Source: Gnetum montanum
Lineage: Eukaryota; Streptophyta; Gnetopsida; Gnetales; Gnetaceae
Assembly (NCBI GenBank): GCA_015680685.1
Contig: MNCI01006837.1
Span: forward strand, 400,545 to 464,544
Direction: 5' to 3'
Length of the DNA stretch: 64,000 bases
The notes beneath the pieces were generated by a model that did no database searches, was not told the origin of the DNA, and saw nothing but the letters and a program-made list of their open reading frames with translations. Shown one piece after another: positions 35,026 through 45,679 of the stretch. Position 1 is the first letter of the stretch, and each line of letters begins with the position of its first letter. Made by a program: the position numbers and the translations under genes.

Positions 35026-36833
35026 TGAAACACCACCAAATTTGGACTATAGCATCTCGACTACAAATTTGTCTAAGTGTCAGCACGAAGCCACTTTTTG
35101 CAAATTTTTCTAAGTGCTGAGACTACAATCTCCACTACCCCAGAGCATAGTCAACCTAGTAGAGAGTGTAGAAAAGACAAAAGCCAATTTTGCAGTTTTT
35201 CCTAAGTGTCATCATGAAGCCAAAAGCTACAAATTTCTCTAAGAACTAAGACTACGCTCTTCACTACCCTAGACCATAGTTAGCCTCTTGTGAAGACCGT
35301 ACTCAGCATGAAGGCTCAATTTTTTGTAGATTTTTCTAAGTATTGAGACTATGCTTTCCACCAGCCCAAAGAGTATTTAACACAAAGGCTAGTATTGAAA
35401 ATTTTTCCAAGTGTCAAGCCAATCACTCTAAAATTTTATAACTGCTAATTCTATACTCTTCACTACCCCAGAGTGTAGTCAAGTGCAGTCAACATGAAGA
35501 TGCCATTTTATGCAAACTTTTCTAAGTGCTAAGACTATGCTCTTCACTACCCTAGAGCATAGAGACTACACTCTCCACCAGCCCAAAGTGTAGTCAAGCA
35601 TAGTCAACTAGAAGCCAATTTCTACAAGTTTTGACAAGTGCTAGGACTATGCTCACCCCCAGTCAAGAGCATAGTCAGCCTTCCATGGAGAGCGTAGTCA
35701 ACACATAGCCATTTTTTGCAAAATTTTTCTAAGTGTTGAACTACGTTCTTCCCTAATCTAGAGTGTAGTCAAGCGTAGTCAACTAGAATAGCCTCTAAAG
35801 GCCTCTACAATGCAGCATTGGCATTTAGCTTAGCTCCAGCTCACCTTTAGCAAGTGTAGTTAGAAAAATGCATCTTTTTTATATCCCTTTTTATCCCCAA
35901 AATTGTAACTATGCTCGACCCCACATAAGACAATGGAGAGTGTAGTCCTAGAGCATAGTCTTCAAATTTGCACTTTTTTAGGTACATTATGGTCCTCTTG
36001 ATGCATATACATGCACTTGGTAATGTAGTCATAGTCTTGCAGAGTTCGGCAGAGCACAGTAGAGCACAACAATGCTACCCTTAGTGGAGAGCATAGTTGG
36101 GTGACAACATAGCTCCAACCATCCACTCTACCATGTGGCAATTCCTCTGCATTTCATGCTAAACCTATCCCTATAAATACCCCCACCCTCAACATATTCA
36201 GGGTTGAAAAATTTGAGAATTTGGCAAGTTAACAAATTCAAAGGCACACCAGCAAACTAAAGAGAGGCAAAGTTGCATATCACTGTAGCTCACCGTAGTC
36301 CACCATAGACCACTGCACACTACGATAGTTAACTTGGCAGGCACAGACACCATGGTAGAATGTCAGTCTTCATGACTAGGCATCCCTAAGACTATGACTA
36401 TGTTGTCCACTACACCTATTGTACATCATGTACCTTCTCACCCATTCTGGACTTAACTATGCTCAACCTCATTAGGGGTAGTGTTATATTTCTCTCTCTC
36501 TCTCTTTTCTTCCATTTTTAGAATTTTATTTGCATTTTCTACTATTTCATTCCATATCTGTGCCTAGAACCACACTTGGGTATTGGCCCCCACATGTTGG
36601 CACTCTCATTTTTGCCCAAAACCTAACTATGCTTAACATCGTTGATACCATCAACACTGCATGAACACTTAGTATTGCTTTTCGTGAGCATTCAGTAAGT
36701 CCTTGTTCAATTGACAAGACCATTTAGAACACCCTATCTCCACCTCTAGTATGCCCTTATGTAGATGCAAGGTTAGGACTATATGCGTTTGAGCCCCCTG
36801 GTGTTCCAGCCATCAACATTTTTAGTCACTACA
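35026..36833 (+). repeat. TAT-2 5' LTR with repeated hairpins
   Basis: 1808 bp from TGAAACACCACC to GTCACTACA, a direct repeat of 45680-47347. U3 (35090-35800) holds about nine units of about 85-110 bases, each with an imperfect inverted repeat of the form CTATGCTCT, a C-rich loop, AGAGCATAG; the copy at 35535-35562 has perfect 9-base arms. TATAAATA at 36172-36179 is followed by a TCTCTC run near 36490-36505. Confidence 0.85.
36172..36179 (+). promoter_or_regulatory. TATA box of TAT-2 5' LTR
   Basis: TATAAATA in CCC-TATAAATA-CCCC. The partner LTR keeps it at 46689-46696. Confidence 0.6.
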
Positions 36834-36839
36834 ATTTTT

Positions 36840-36858
36840 TGGTGCTAGAACGAGGGCC
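36840..36858 (+). other. TAT-2 primer-binding site
   Basis: TGGTGCTAGAACGAGGGCC, six bases after the LTR. It matches the TAT-3 PBS (52326-52344) at all but one position and the TAT-1 PBS. It is unlike the tRNA-Asp-type PBS of the Athila-like elements. The priming tRNA was not identified. Confidence 0.65.
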
Positions 36859-37304
36859 TAAATCATTTTCCTCTTCAATCTCTATTGTAGTTGTCTTGCG
36901 TGCTCTCTACAGCACCATTATTGGCTTTAGGCTAGCATAGACCCAACACCCGTATGGACCTGCTACACATGTAGTAATAGCTAGATCTTAGGCTAGCATA
37001 GGTGTTGTCTACTGACTAGTTGGTATAGACTAGAACTCATCGTTGGTTCCCTTGAAACCCCATGTAGCAATCCCAAAGCAAACATTCCCATAGTTAGCCA
37101 AATTCTAGGCACTCAGTAGAGAGCATAGTTAGCTTTCAGCATAGAGAGTGTAGTCTCTAGAGTTAGTCATTTTTCTGCAGTCTCCAGAGTTAGGCATTTG
37201 TTGTAATTAGCAAGAGTTTGCCATTTTTCTACAATCATCAGTGTTGGCCATTTTTTTGCAACTAGTAGAGTTAGCCATTTTTTCATAACTTTCAATCTAC
37301 ACAC
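36859..37304 (+). other. TAT-2 leader
   Basis: Untranslated leader between PBS and gag. The motif GAGTTAGCCATTT recurs several times near 37160-37280. No coding signal. Confidence 0.45.
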
Positions 37305-39500
37305 ATGAGTTTCAAGCAACCTTCAACATCAATCTTGAGCACACTAGCTATCTTGCCCACCCAACAAGAAAATAAGATTGACCACCCTTCCAATCCTATT
37401 ATGGTAGAGCAAAGGCAATCCCTTAGGCTGTGTGGCCAAGACCCTAAGTATACTGCTCTAAACGATGAACAATACAAGTTCATCTATGTAAAGATCCAAG
37501 CAGGCTTATTCGTAGACCATTTGAACATGGAAGAAAAATGGGGCTACAAGCTTATCCACTAAAAATAACAAGAGTATATCCCCTCCCATGTTAACTTCAT
37601 CCTGCTCACAGAACCCTACCATTGGATACCTACCCAACTCATCCAAAAAAAGTGAGCGAGAAGTAGGAACAGACTATGAGGAACCCTTGTAGGAAGAATA
37701 GGATGAGTTTGAAGCTTGTTCCAAGCACAAGAATTCCTTCCATAGTATCTTCTAATGGAAAATCCCTAGTCTGGCCCTTTCATAGTCCCGTTCAACTAAC
37801 TTTCTTAAGATAGTCATAGCCCTAGCATCACCTTCTAAGTCAACACCTATGATAATGACACACCAAACACAACATGCACATCACAAAGCACTACCTCCCT
37901 TTAACTTGCCTTTCATGTCATTGTCGCAACCTACCCAATCATCTTTACCAACAACAATCATACATGCTTAGCCTTATGTTCACATAGTGCATGTCTCCTG
38001 GCCCCAAATGACTCAAGCATTTTATGTGTTTCTTGTTTTGTTGGCACCCTTAGTAGTGGTCAAACCTACATACACATGGACTACCCCAGTCGCTATGCGC
38101 ATAACACAACCAATGTAGCAAGCACCTCGCATGGTCCCACAACTTGCAACCAAGTCATAGATCACAAAACTAGTAGAGCAGGTAGCACAACCAACATAGC
38201 TTGTTGTAGCATCCCAAAACCTAGATCATGCATTCCAATTGATTCAAACCTTAATAGAAGAAGTGAAGAAACTTAAGGTTGTCCCCTCTAAAATAATTAA
38301 AGTAGTGGAATTCTACTAAGATGATCCCATAAGTCTTGTTATCCCACTATTGACTCTGCTAACTTGGATCCTACTGCCCCAATTCACCAAGTACAATGGT
38401 GAAGGGGATCCCAATGTGCACTTGGTGACATTCAGGTCTAAGTGCCTACTACTGCAAGCATGGCCACATGTCATCATATGTATTTTTACCATGTCACTCA
38501 CTGGCAAGGTGCTAGACTAGTACCATGCATTATCCAAGGACTCTATCTCCTCTTTGGAGGATCTTTTGAGCCAGTTTGTGATGCACTTCAAGTACAACTT
38601 GAAGCTTTAAACTACCTTAGATCAATTAATGCAAATCAACTAGGGTCATCCAGAGCCCATGCAAAAATTTATCCAATGCTAACGCGCCTCAGTGAATGAA
38701 ATTCGAGAGCTAATAGCCAAGATGCACCTCTTGGCTTTATTTAAGAGTGTAGTTAACAACTTCATCAAGTTGATATTGTACTACTTGGCCCCATAGTCTC
38801 TGAGCCAAGAATTTGCCCAGACCAAGAGCATACAAGATGTAGCTAAAGCTAGTAAGGTCCCAGCCTACATGGCCTACAAAATCCTACAATCATGGCAATT
38901 ATGGCAATCATGGCAACTATGGACAAAGAGGCCAAAACAACCAACCCAAGGGGAATAGCTAGGCCACCCAAAGCCCTAGCTAACAAAAAAACTATTGGCT
39001 CTAGCACTATGGCAACTAACCCATCCACATCATCAGTGGCCATGATGCAAGCTACTCTAAGACCTAACTTTGAGTGCAAGGATCGCTCAAAGTATACCCT
39101 ATTGCCATTAAGACCTTTGAAACTATTGGACCAATTTCTAAAGGCTAGATGTATCCTGTACAGGTAGATGTCCAAAGATGCATACAGAAGATGCGATAGA
39201 TATTGTAAGCTCCTAAGGAATCCCACATCAACAACCACAAATAAGACCTTGGTCCCAAAACACTTTAGGCTAGATCAATTTTGCCACTACCACTAGTTGC
39301 TCAGTCACAACACTAATTTTTGCATAGCCCTACAAGATGACCTCTAAAGAAGGATTGATAGAGGCAACTTGATACTTGATGCTACTAACCTAGTTAGGCC
39401 TTAGAACTAATCTATGAGTGTGTTCCAGGATCCTCTAAATGCAAACAACATAGGCTACGTCATCAATGCTATCAACGTCAATGACAACTTGGAATTGATG
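37305..39500 (+). pseudogene. TAT-2 gag
   Basis: Capsid/nucleocapsid precursor with stops. N-terminus at about 37390-37640 (RQSLRL, AGLFVDHLNMEEKWGYKL, EYIPSHVNFILLTEP) matches TAT-3 gag in order. The capsid core at about 38380-38760 reads FTKYNGEGDPNVHLVTF, MSLTGKVLD, LSQFVMHFKYNLKL, NEIRELIAKMHLLALFKS. After it QEFAQTKSIQDVAKASK, RPNFECKDRSKYT (about 39058), and a zinc-knuckle-like FCHYH..LLSHNTNFC (about 39280). The C-terminal region is proline-rich. The - strand frames at 38316-38507 and 38849-39238 are shadows. Confidence 0.7.
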
Positions 39501-39929
39501 TAGCAGCCATTTGTGGTCCATGTGCCCTTTGGCAGCCTAAGGATTTCCTTAGCCTATATGGGTTTGTGGCCTCCTTTTGTTGTTAGAGTGCCATCCCAAG
39601 CACCTACAATGCCCTTTTTGGTTAGGGTCCTATCCCATGTTGCATCAATGATAACCACCAAACCACCCTTTGTTATCAAGATTCCACAACATGCTAACTC
39701 CTTACTTACTTATAGTCTAGTAGTGGGAAAAACATCGGTTCCTTCCTGTCCAAGGGTCAATCCTATTGGCAACATTAACAAACCCTCTAGGTGGCAACCT
39801 GGGAGGCCTAACAAGTACCTTGTAGATAAAAAGATTAGGCAACACCAAGAGCAAAGAGCACTAGCTCCACCAAAACCAATCCCTCTATCTACAGTTCCCA
39901 TGGCCAAAACAACTTAGGAGGCCACCATC

Positions 39930-40925
39930 AACAACTTGCAACCAAGCATTGAGGCCCCTATGCCAACTAAGCCAACTAAGCCTAAGTCACCTATCTATGA
40001 AATCCACCTCTTAGGACATGTGGAAGAAGTCAAAGCTAGTAAAAATGCAATTGATGGCAAAGACTTCGTGGATGCATTAGCCTAGGTTAAAGAAGTGCTA
40101 AAGTAGAAGAACACAATGTTGAGTCTCTATGATCTAATCATGACCTCATCTACCCACCACAAAGTTCTAGTGTTGACCTTCATACCTATCATGGAGGACA
40201 TCCCAGTAGATGAGAATTCCATCCATGCTATGATGTTTCCTCCTTCACCATAGGAATCAAGCTCCATACCCCTCACATTTCATGATGAGGCAATTAAGGT
40301 TGACCCTAAGAATGGTGAAGTCATAGTAGCCCCCATGGTTATCACCATATGTGTCAAGCAATGTTATCCCATACACTATCATCAATAAGTTAGGTCTTAT
40401 AGACCAAATCAAGCCAACAAAAACCACATGCCTGAAGTCCTTTAGCAGGTTACACATCATTGTTAAGGGTACTATCACAATAGCTTTCGTGGTAGGGGAA
40501 AAATTCTGCATCACTGTTGAATTCATCATCATAGAGGAGATGCTAAGATTTAACTTGATATTAGGTAGGCCTTGGCTAGCCCAGCTATGTATTGTCTCCT
40601 CCCTAATTCATTAGGAAATCCACCTTCTATACGAATGTGGTGAAGTTATCATCCATGGTGATAACATTGCCTCTCTAGCCATCAACAACTTAGACATGGA
40701 GCAAGGGTCGAAGGTCAAATTTCCTAATGACACACCTTTAGTAGACAACAAAACACATGAGGCCGATGCACTCAAAGATGTGGTAGAAGCCACTAACCTC
40801 CTACAAGATGCCCTATGGGCATAACTACCCTTCAACGTAGCAAGTAAAGGTCAAGGAGACTACTGAATAGTGCAATCTAGGCCCTACGTAACCCCTAATC
40901 AACACTGGATTAGGAAGCAACTACG
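39930..40925 (+). pseudogene. TAT-2 protease, active site deleted
   Basis: A linker (TMLSLYDLIMTSSTHHK, about 40110) precedes the protease core: SNVIPYTIINKLGLIDQIKP, IIVKGTITIAF, EEMLRFNLILGRPWLAQL (40351-40590). Relative to TAT-3, about 45 bases that encode the active-site region (HIDDGAT in TAT-3) are missing just before 40351. The tail VIIHGDNIASLAINNLDMEQG follows, ending near 40925. It could not have worked after this deletion. Confidence 0.7.
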
Positions 40926-41199
40926 CGATTAAGGTAACCCCTTAGTCTAAAAGCACACTAGGAACCTACCCACTATTTTCTTTCCCACACCTTGCATTCT
41001 TCTTTCCATTTACATCGAATTAGCATAGTAGCATATTATTTGCATTTAGTTTAATCGCTTAGCTTACCATCTGCACTGCCTATGCACTTAATAGATTAGT
41101 TTACATTTCTATCATTTTTTCTTTAATGAAATTGCCTTCATGCATAAAAAACATCAAAATGCAAAAAAATCATAAAAGCCAAAATCACAAAAAAAAAAA
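40926..41199 (+). other. TAT-2 spacer after protease
   Basis: Pyrimidine-rich non-coding stretch, then an A-rich run (41140-41200). The corresponding TAT-3 stretch is 56547-56660. Nothing recognisable in it. Confidence 0.4.
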
Positions 41200-41610
41200 G
41201 AGATAGCAACATACTAGGCCTAGAATGACCTTAAACTACCACTGGGCCCAGAATGGCCTTAAACTACCATTGTAGTCTAGAATGGCCTAAAACTATCACT
41301 TTTAATTTTGTCCTTATAGTCCACCATGGCCTTAAACTGGGGCCTAGCATGGCCTTAAACTTGCAATGCCATGGCCTGTCATGGCCTTAAACAAGCAATG
41401 TGTAGCCTAGAATGACCTAAAACTACCATTCTTAATCCTACCTATAAGGCCCAGAATGGCCTTAAACTATTGCTAGGGCTTGAAATGGCCTTAAACTATT
41501 GCTAGGGTCTATAATGGTCCTAAAACTAGTAGCCTTAATCTACTAAGACCTAAAACTAGTACACACATGGCCTCCTAATGCCTAAAACTAGCACAAACAT
41601 GATTACCTTC
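41200..41610 (+). repeat. Short TTAAACTA-core array between TAT-2 protease and pol
   Basis: About 14 units of about 20-35 bases: CCTAGAATGACCTTAAACTA, GGCCCAGAATGGCCTTAAACTA-like, GGCCTAAAACTA. Unit order and spacing vary. It is the only array in the protease-to-RT interval of TAT-2, where the other two Tat elements have two arrays with the cassette between them. Confidence 0.8.
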
Positions 41611-41739
41611 CTTAATCACTTGCATGTATACTTGGGCAAATTTTATTGCATTTATTTCTCTTCATTTGTGCATATAACTTCACTAAAATAGGTGCTACTT
41701 GATGTTTTTTGGTTCATTTTGTAGGAATATGACATGGCT

Positions 41740-43390
41740 ATGTAAGAGTAGATCCTCTCACCTCTAGTCCTCACGAGACCTCATGGCAACATCATGTGAT
41801 GCATTGACCCTCATTACCTAGACCTTGAGCCTACAACCTACAATGAATACATAGCATTTGTAGAGGCATCACTAGACTAACCCAACCATCTAGTTAAGGC
41901 TCTCAATCTAGAGGTAGGGGACATCATACAGGATCCCCTTGTTGAAATCCTTTTGGCTATGCCTAAGCAAGGTGAAAATGCTAAAACTAAGCTCCTTGCT
42001 AGAGCCCCATTATGCCCAGGACATCACTAAGATGCTTAACAACAAAATCAAGGCCTTTGCAATATCATATGAGGACATGCTAGGCCTAGGTCCTTAGGTA
42101 TTCCAACACAATATCATTCTTGATCCCTGCATTAAACTAGTTAAATAGAAAGTGCACAAGGTTAGAATTGAGATGGCGTTTGCCATCCATGACGAAATCA
42201 CCAAGCTTTACAAAGCTGGTTTCATCTAAGTTGTTGACTATGTAGACTAGGTCTCCAACCTCGTAGTTGTACCTAAGAAAAATAGAAGTATACGCATTTG
42301 TATAGACTTTCAAGACCTAAACAAGGTGACCATCAAAGATGACTTCCTGTTGCCCAGTATCAATCAATTGATCGATACCATGGCTAGGCATGCCTTATTA
42401 TCCTTCATAGATGGACTCTCAAGCTACAACCAAATTAGAATCAACCCTGAGCACCAACTCAGCACAACTTTCATGACCCCTATGATATGTTTTTCTATAC
42501 CATGATGTCTTTTGGACTCAAGAACACAAGAGCAACATATCAACATGCAGTGACATATATCTTTAGCAATTACATGCTAAGCTTACTCAACAACTATGTC
42601 GATGACATCACCGTTAAGTCCAAAGTGATCCACAATTATGCAAATGATCTAGACTTAGTGCCTAAATGTTTCCTAAAACATGATCTTAGGTTAAATCCTA
42701 AGAAGTGTGTTTTTGGGATCAGAACAGGTTGGATGCTTAGTTTTGTACTATTTGAAGCAATAATATGCATAGATCCTAACAAGGTTAAGGCCATAACCAA
42801 CATATCACCCATGTTCATCCTGAAGGAGCTACAAGGGTTACAAGGTAGGTTGCAATTCATATGTAGGTTTATCACTTGGTTAACTACCAAGTTACAACCC
42901 ATGCAACATCTACTCAAGAAAGGAGCCCACCTCAAGTGGATAGCTTAGTGCACCTTAAGCAAGAGCTAGCACAACTACCTACAGTTCACCCTCTACAAGA
43001 AGATAAACCTTTTTACATCTATCTTGCTACTTCTGACACATCCATCGCTTCTTTACTTTGGCAAAAGTAAGATGGGTACAAAAGTCCTAGTTTACTACTT
43101 GAGCCATGCATTAGTAGCCCATGAAGCGAAATACAATGATGTAGAAAATCATTGCCTCACCTTGGTCTACTCACTAAAGAAGTGGAGGCATTACCATTTC
43201 CATATTTAAGTTAATATCATTTGCAAAAACAACGTTCTCTGGGCAATAACAACGAACATCTATGAAAGCAGTTGTATAGCGTGTTGGAAAGTGATAACAG
43301 TAGAATTTGACCTATACTACATTGCACAAGCCTTAACAAAAGGTCAAGCTATAGTTGCACAACTCACGGCTTCACCCATAAATGATTAAG
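41740..43390 (+). pseudogene. TAT-2 reverse transcriptase and RNase H
   Basis: Pol starts with LVKALNLEVGDIIQDPLVE (about 41890), SYEDMLGLGP, IHDEITKLYKAGFI, VVPKKNRSIRICIDFQDLNK, LLSFIDGLSSYNQIRI, then an open stretch from 42487: FFYTMMSFGLKNTRATYQ, intact YVDD at 42595-42606, LRLNPKKCVFGI, then LQGLQGRLQFICRFI. RNase H follows (FYIYLATSDTS, YYLSHALVAHEAKYNDVE, about 43005-43200). The match to TAT-1 is close in order and wording. In-frame stops are mostly TAG. Confidence 0.8.
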
Positions 43391-43757
43391 TAACTAAAGA
43401 CCCAAAATTCTTGGATGAGCATGTCAATAGCATTAGTCAAGTGATAGAAAAATTTGAGGCACTCTTGCATTTTGACAGAGCTTCAACCTCCCAAGGAGGT
43501 AGTATTATTTCCATTATCACATTTCCCTTCAGGAAGATCCAACCCTTCACATATTGTTTTGCATTCCCTTACACTAACAACATGGTGAAGTACAAAAGTC
43601 TCCTCTAAGGTATCCTTGCAACACGTTACCTAGGACTCCAACACATAGTAATTTGAGGGGAATCACAATTAATAATTAACTAGGTGACAAAGGTTTATGC
43701 CTATGAAGTCCAACATTTACAACCTTAGTGTGACCTAGAAAAGCACATGAGCAACTA
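43391..43757 (+). pseudogene. TAT-2 archaeal-type RNase H, truncated
   Basis: Reads LLHFDRASTSQGGS, FTYCFAFPYTNNMVKYKSLL, GLQHIVI, GESQLIIN, VTKVYAYEVQHLQP. The acidic AEYE motif has become VKYK and GDS has become GES, so it is inactive. It breaks off at about 43757, where integrase C-terminal sequence begins. Confidence 0.75.
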
Positions 43758-44222
43758 GTCTATGCACTCTGGGCCTACTGCATAATATGCTAAACAGTGA
43801 TAGGTATGACACCTTACAGCCTTGTTTACAAGTCTAAAGTAATATTGCTACTTGAATTATAGGTTCCATTGCCCCAGGTGATCCTCTCAAACTTCATTGA
43901 TGAATCTCAAAATAATGAGTTCAAAATCGTAGACCTCAACTCAATAGAGAAGGAGCGCATGTAGATGCTTGATCATATCAAATGGTATCAAGAAAAGTAA
44001 TGGCAAAAACATCATCACAACTAGCATCAATGCCTAATCAAGAAAGGGGATCTAGTCCTCAAGGTCATTCACAAATCTATGAATAAATTCTCAACCAACT
44101 GGGAAGGGCCTTTTTTGGTTACTAAAGCCTATGACAATGAAGCATTCAATCTTGTTGATCAAGATAGAAATGAGCTTGCCAATCCAGTGAACCATTCGTA
44201 TCTGAAGTTGTACTACGCCTAG
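43758..44222 (+). pseudogene. TAT-2 integrase C-terminal part
   Basis: Begins in the late core (ALWAYCII, then GMTPYSLVYKSKV, about 43760-43840), then NEFKIVDLNSIEKERM, KKGDLVLKVIHKSMNKFS, TNWEGPFLVTKAYDNEAFNL and NHSYLKLYYA-stop at 44222. The zinc finger and both core aspartates are gone. One deletion removed the end of the RNase H and the integrase front. Confidence 0.75.
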
Positions 44223-44249
44223 CGTGCAGTGCCACACATCAATCCAACA

Positions 44250-44560
44250 GGGTAAGCACACATTCACTATGATGTTAAACTAGAATAGCATATGTTTGCA
44301 CAATGCTAAACTAGCATAGCTCGTCCTTGGGCCACAACATTAAACTAGCACAACAACTCATCTACTACGACATTAAACTGGCATAGCTCATCTAATATGA
44401 TGTTAAACTGACATAACATGTGTCCACTATGATGTTAAACTAGCATATACACACTACTCATCTACTATGACACTGAACTAGCATAGCATTTGTCTTCTAT
44501 GATATTAAACTAGCACCCACATCAACATGTCTGCTATGACATTAAACTGGAACATCATCA
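44250..44560 (+). repeat. Short TTAAACTAGCAT array after TAT-2 pol
   Basis: About nine units of about 28-38 bases with the pattern CTATGATGTTAAACTAGCATA. The core TTAAACT is shared with the arrays between protease and RT, but the flank CTA.GA.. is different. Confidence 0.75.
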
Positions 44561-44735
44561 CCCTTAGGCATTCTACTATCTTTTTGAAATCCTACAACTA
44601 GCGCAGCCTTTGGAGCACTTATAGCATTTGCACCCCTTGGCATTTTACTAGCTTTTTGAACACTTGCAATTGGTCTAGCCTTTGGAGCATTTGCAACATC
44701 TAGGCCTCTAGCATTTTATTGGCATTTCGTGTTTT
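44561..44735 (+). repeat. 73-bp repeat, about 2.3 copies
   Basis: Direct copies begin near 44562 and 44635: CCTTAGGCATTCTACTA, then TTTTTGAA, AACT.G....GCCTTTGGAGCA and TAGCATTTGCA. A third, partial copy starts near 44704. Confidence 0.6.
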
Positions 44736-45664
44736 GTGATTTCATTGTCTTCTCAAAGTTGTGTTTGTAGAATGAAGCCCTAAGTCATTATGCAAAGATG
44801 CATCTTATCATAGCAGCAAGTCACCACATTGTTTTGATGTGCATGATTGGACTAGCTAAGCCACTCAAGAGTGCACATCCCTACTATCTTGTTATAGCCT
44901 ACTTACATCCATTCCTATGTCTCGATACTCTTGCATTCCCCTGCATAGTTAATGATTGCAAACCCCTCTGATGCATACGTTCTATGACCACATGGCATCC
45001 TCTTCAAGTCAAATTGTAGAACCCAAGGTGGACACAACACAAGTCATCTCATGGGAAGCCTCTGTTGGCTGGTCAAAGCCTAGGTGGATGTAACACAATT
45101 CATCCTAGGGAGAAAACACCTATCCTACAGATGTGACACAGTTTTTCAAACATCAACAGAAAGCCTATCTAGTGGCATGTAGTCCACTTAATGGAAAGCA
45201 TCCCACAGTTAGTATTTAGCAAAGTATAGAGTCCAAAGAAGGCTCATCTTGCAACAAAAAAGCAAAAAAGAAAAAAAGAGCAAAGGGAAAAAAGCACGTC
45301 CCCAAGCAACCCAATAATGTTATAATTTTGCAATTGGTCCAACCTTGAATCCACACTAACTCTTTCATGAGCACTCCGACAAGAGGTCAATGTTTTCAAG
45401 GGTAAGTCACTTTGGCGCCATGGTCACCATTAGCTATGCTGACTCCACATCTTGCATCATGACACCTTGTTTTCACCTCATCTCTCCTTTTATCTCTAGC
45501 ATATTATCTACACCTATTATTCCTAGCATTCCACTATCCACAACACTCTTAAGCATGGCACAACAGTAGCCAATCAAGTATTGAAGAGTGATGTTAGTGC
45601 CAAGCCTGCTATGGTGTTTTGTCATTCTTTGTTGACATTTCTCGGGGTACTACTCTAGATGTCA
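44736..45664 (+). other. TAT-2 3' untranslated region
   Basis: Non-coding. Near 45005-45140 the words GGTGGACACAACACAAGTCATC and GGTGGATGTAACACAATTCATC recur. An A-rich run lies at 45255-45300. The last 80 bases match the TAT-1 region before its PPT. Confidence 0.45.
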
Positions 45665-45679
45665 ACAAAGAGGGGCTAA
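45665..45679 (+). other. TAT-2 polypurine tract
   Basis: ACAAAGAGGGGCTAA directly before TGAAACACC of the 3' LTR. Confidence 0.65.

Noticed and set aside
38849-39238. 129-codon - strand frame
   Set aside because: Overlaps TAT-2 gag, which is supported on the + strand by two homologues.
41200-41610. CRISPR-like array
   Set aside because: Short degenerate repeats without constant spacers, inside a plant retrotransposon between protease and RT.
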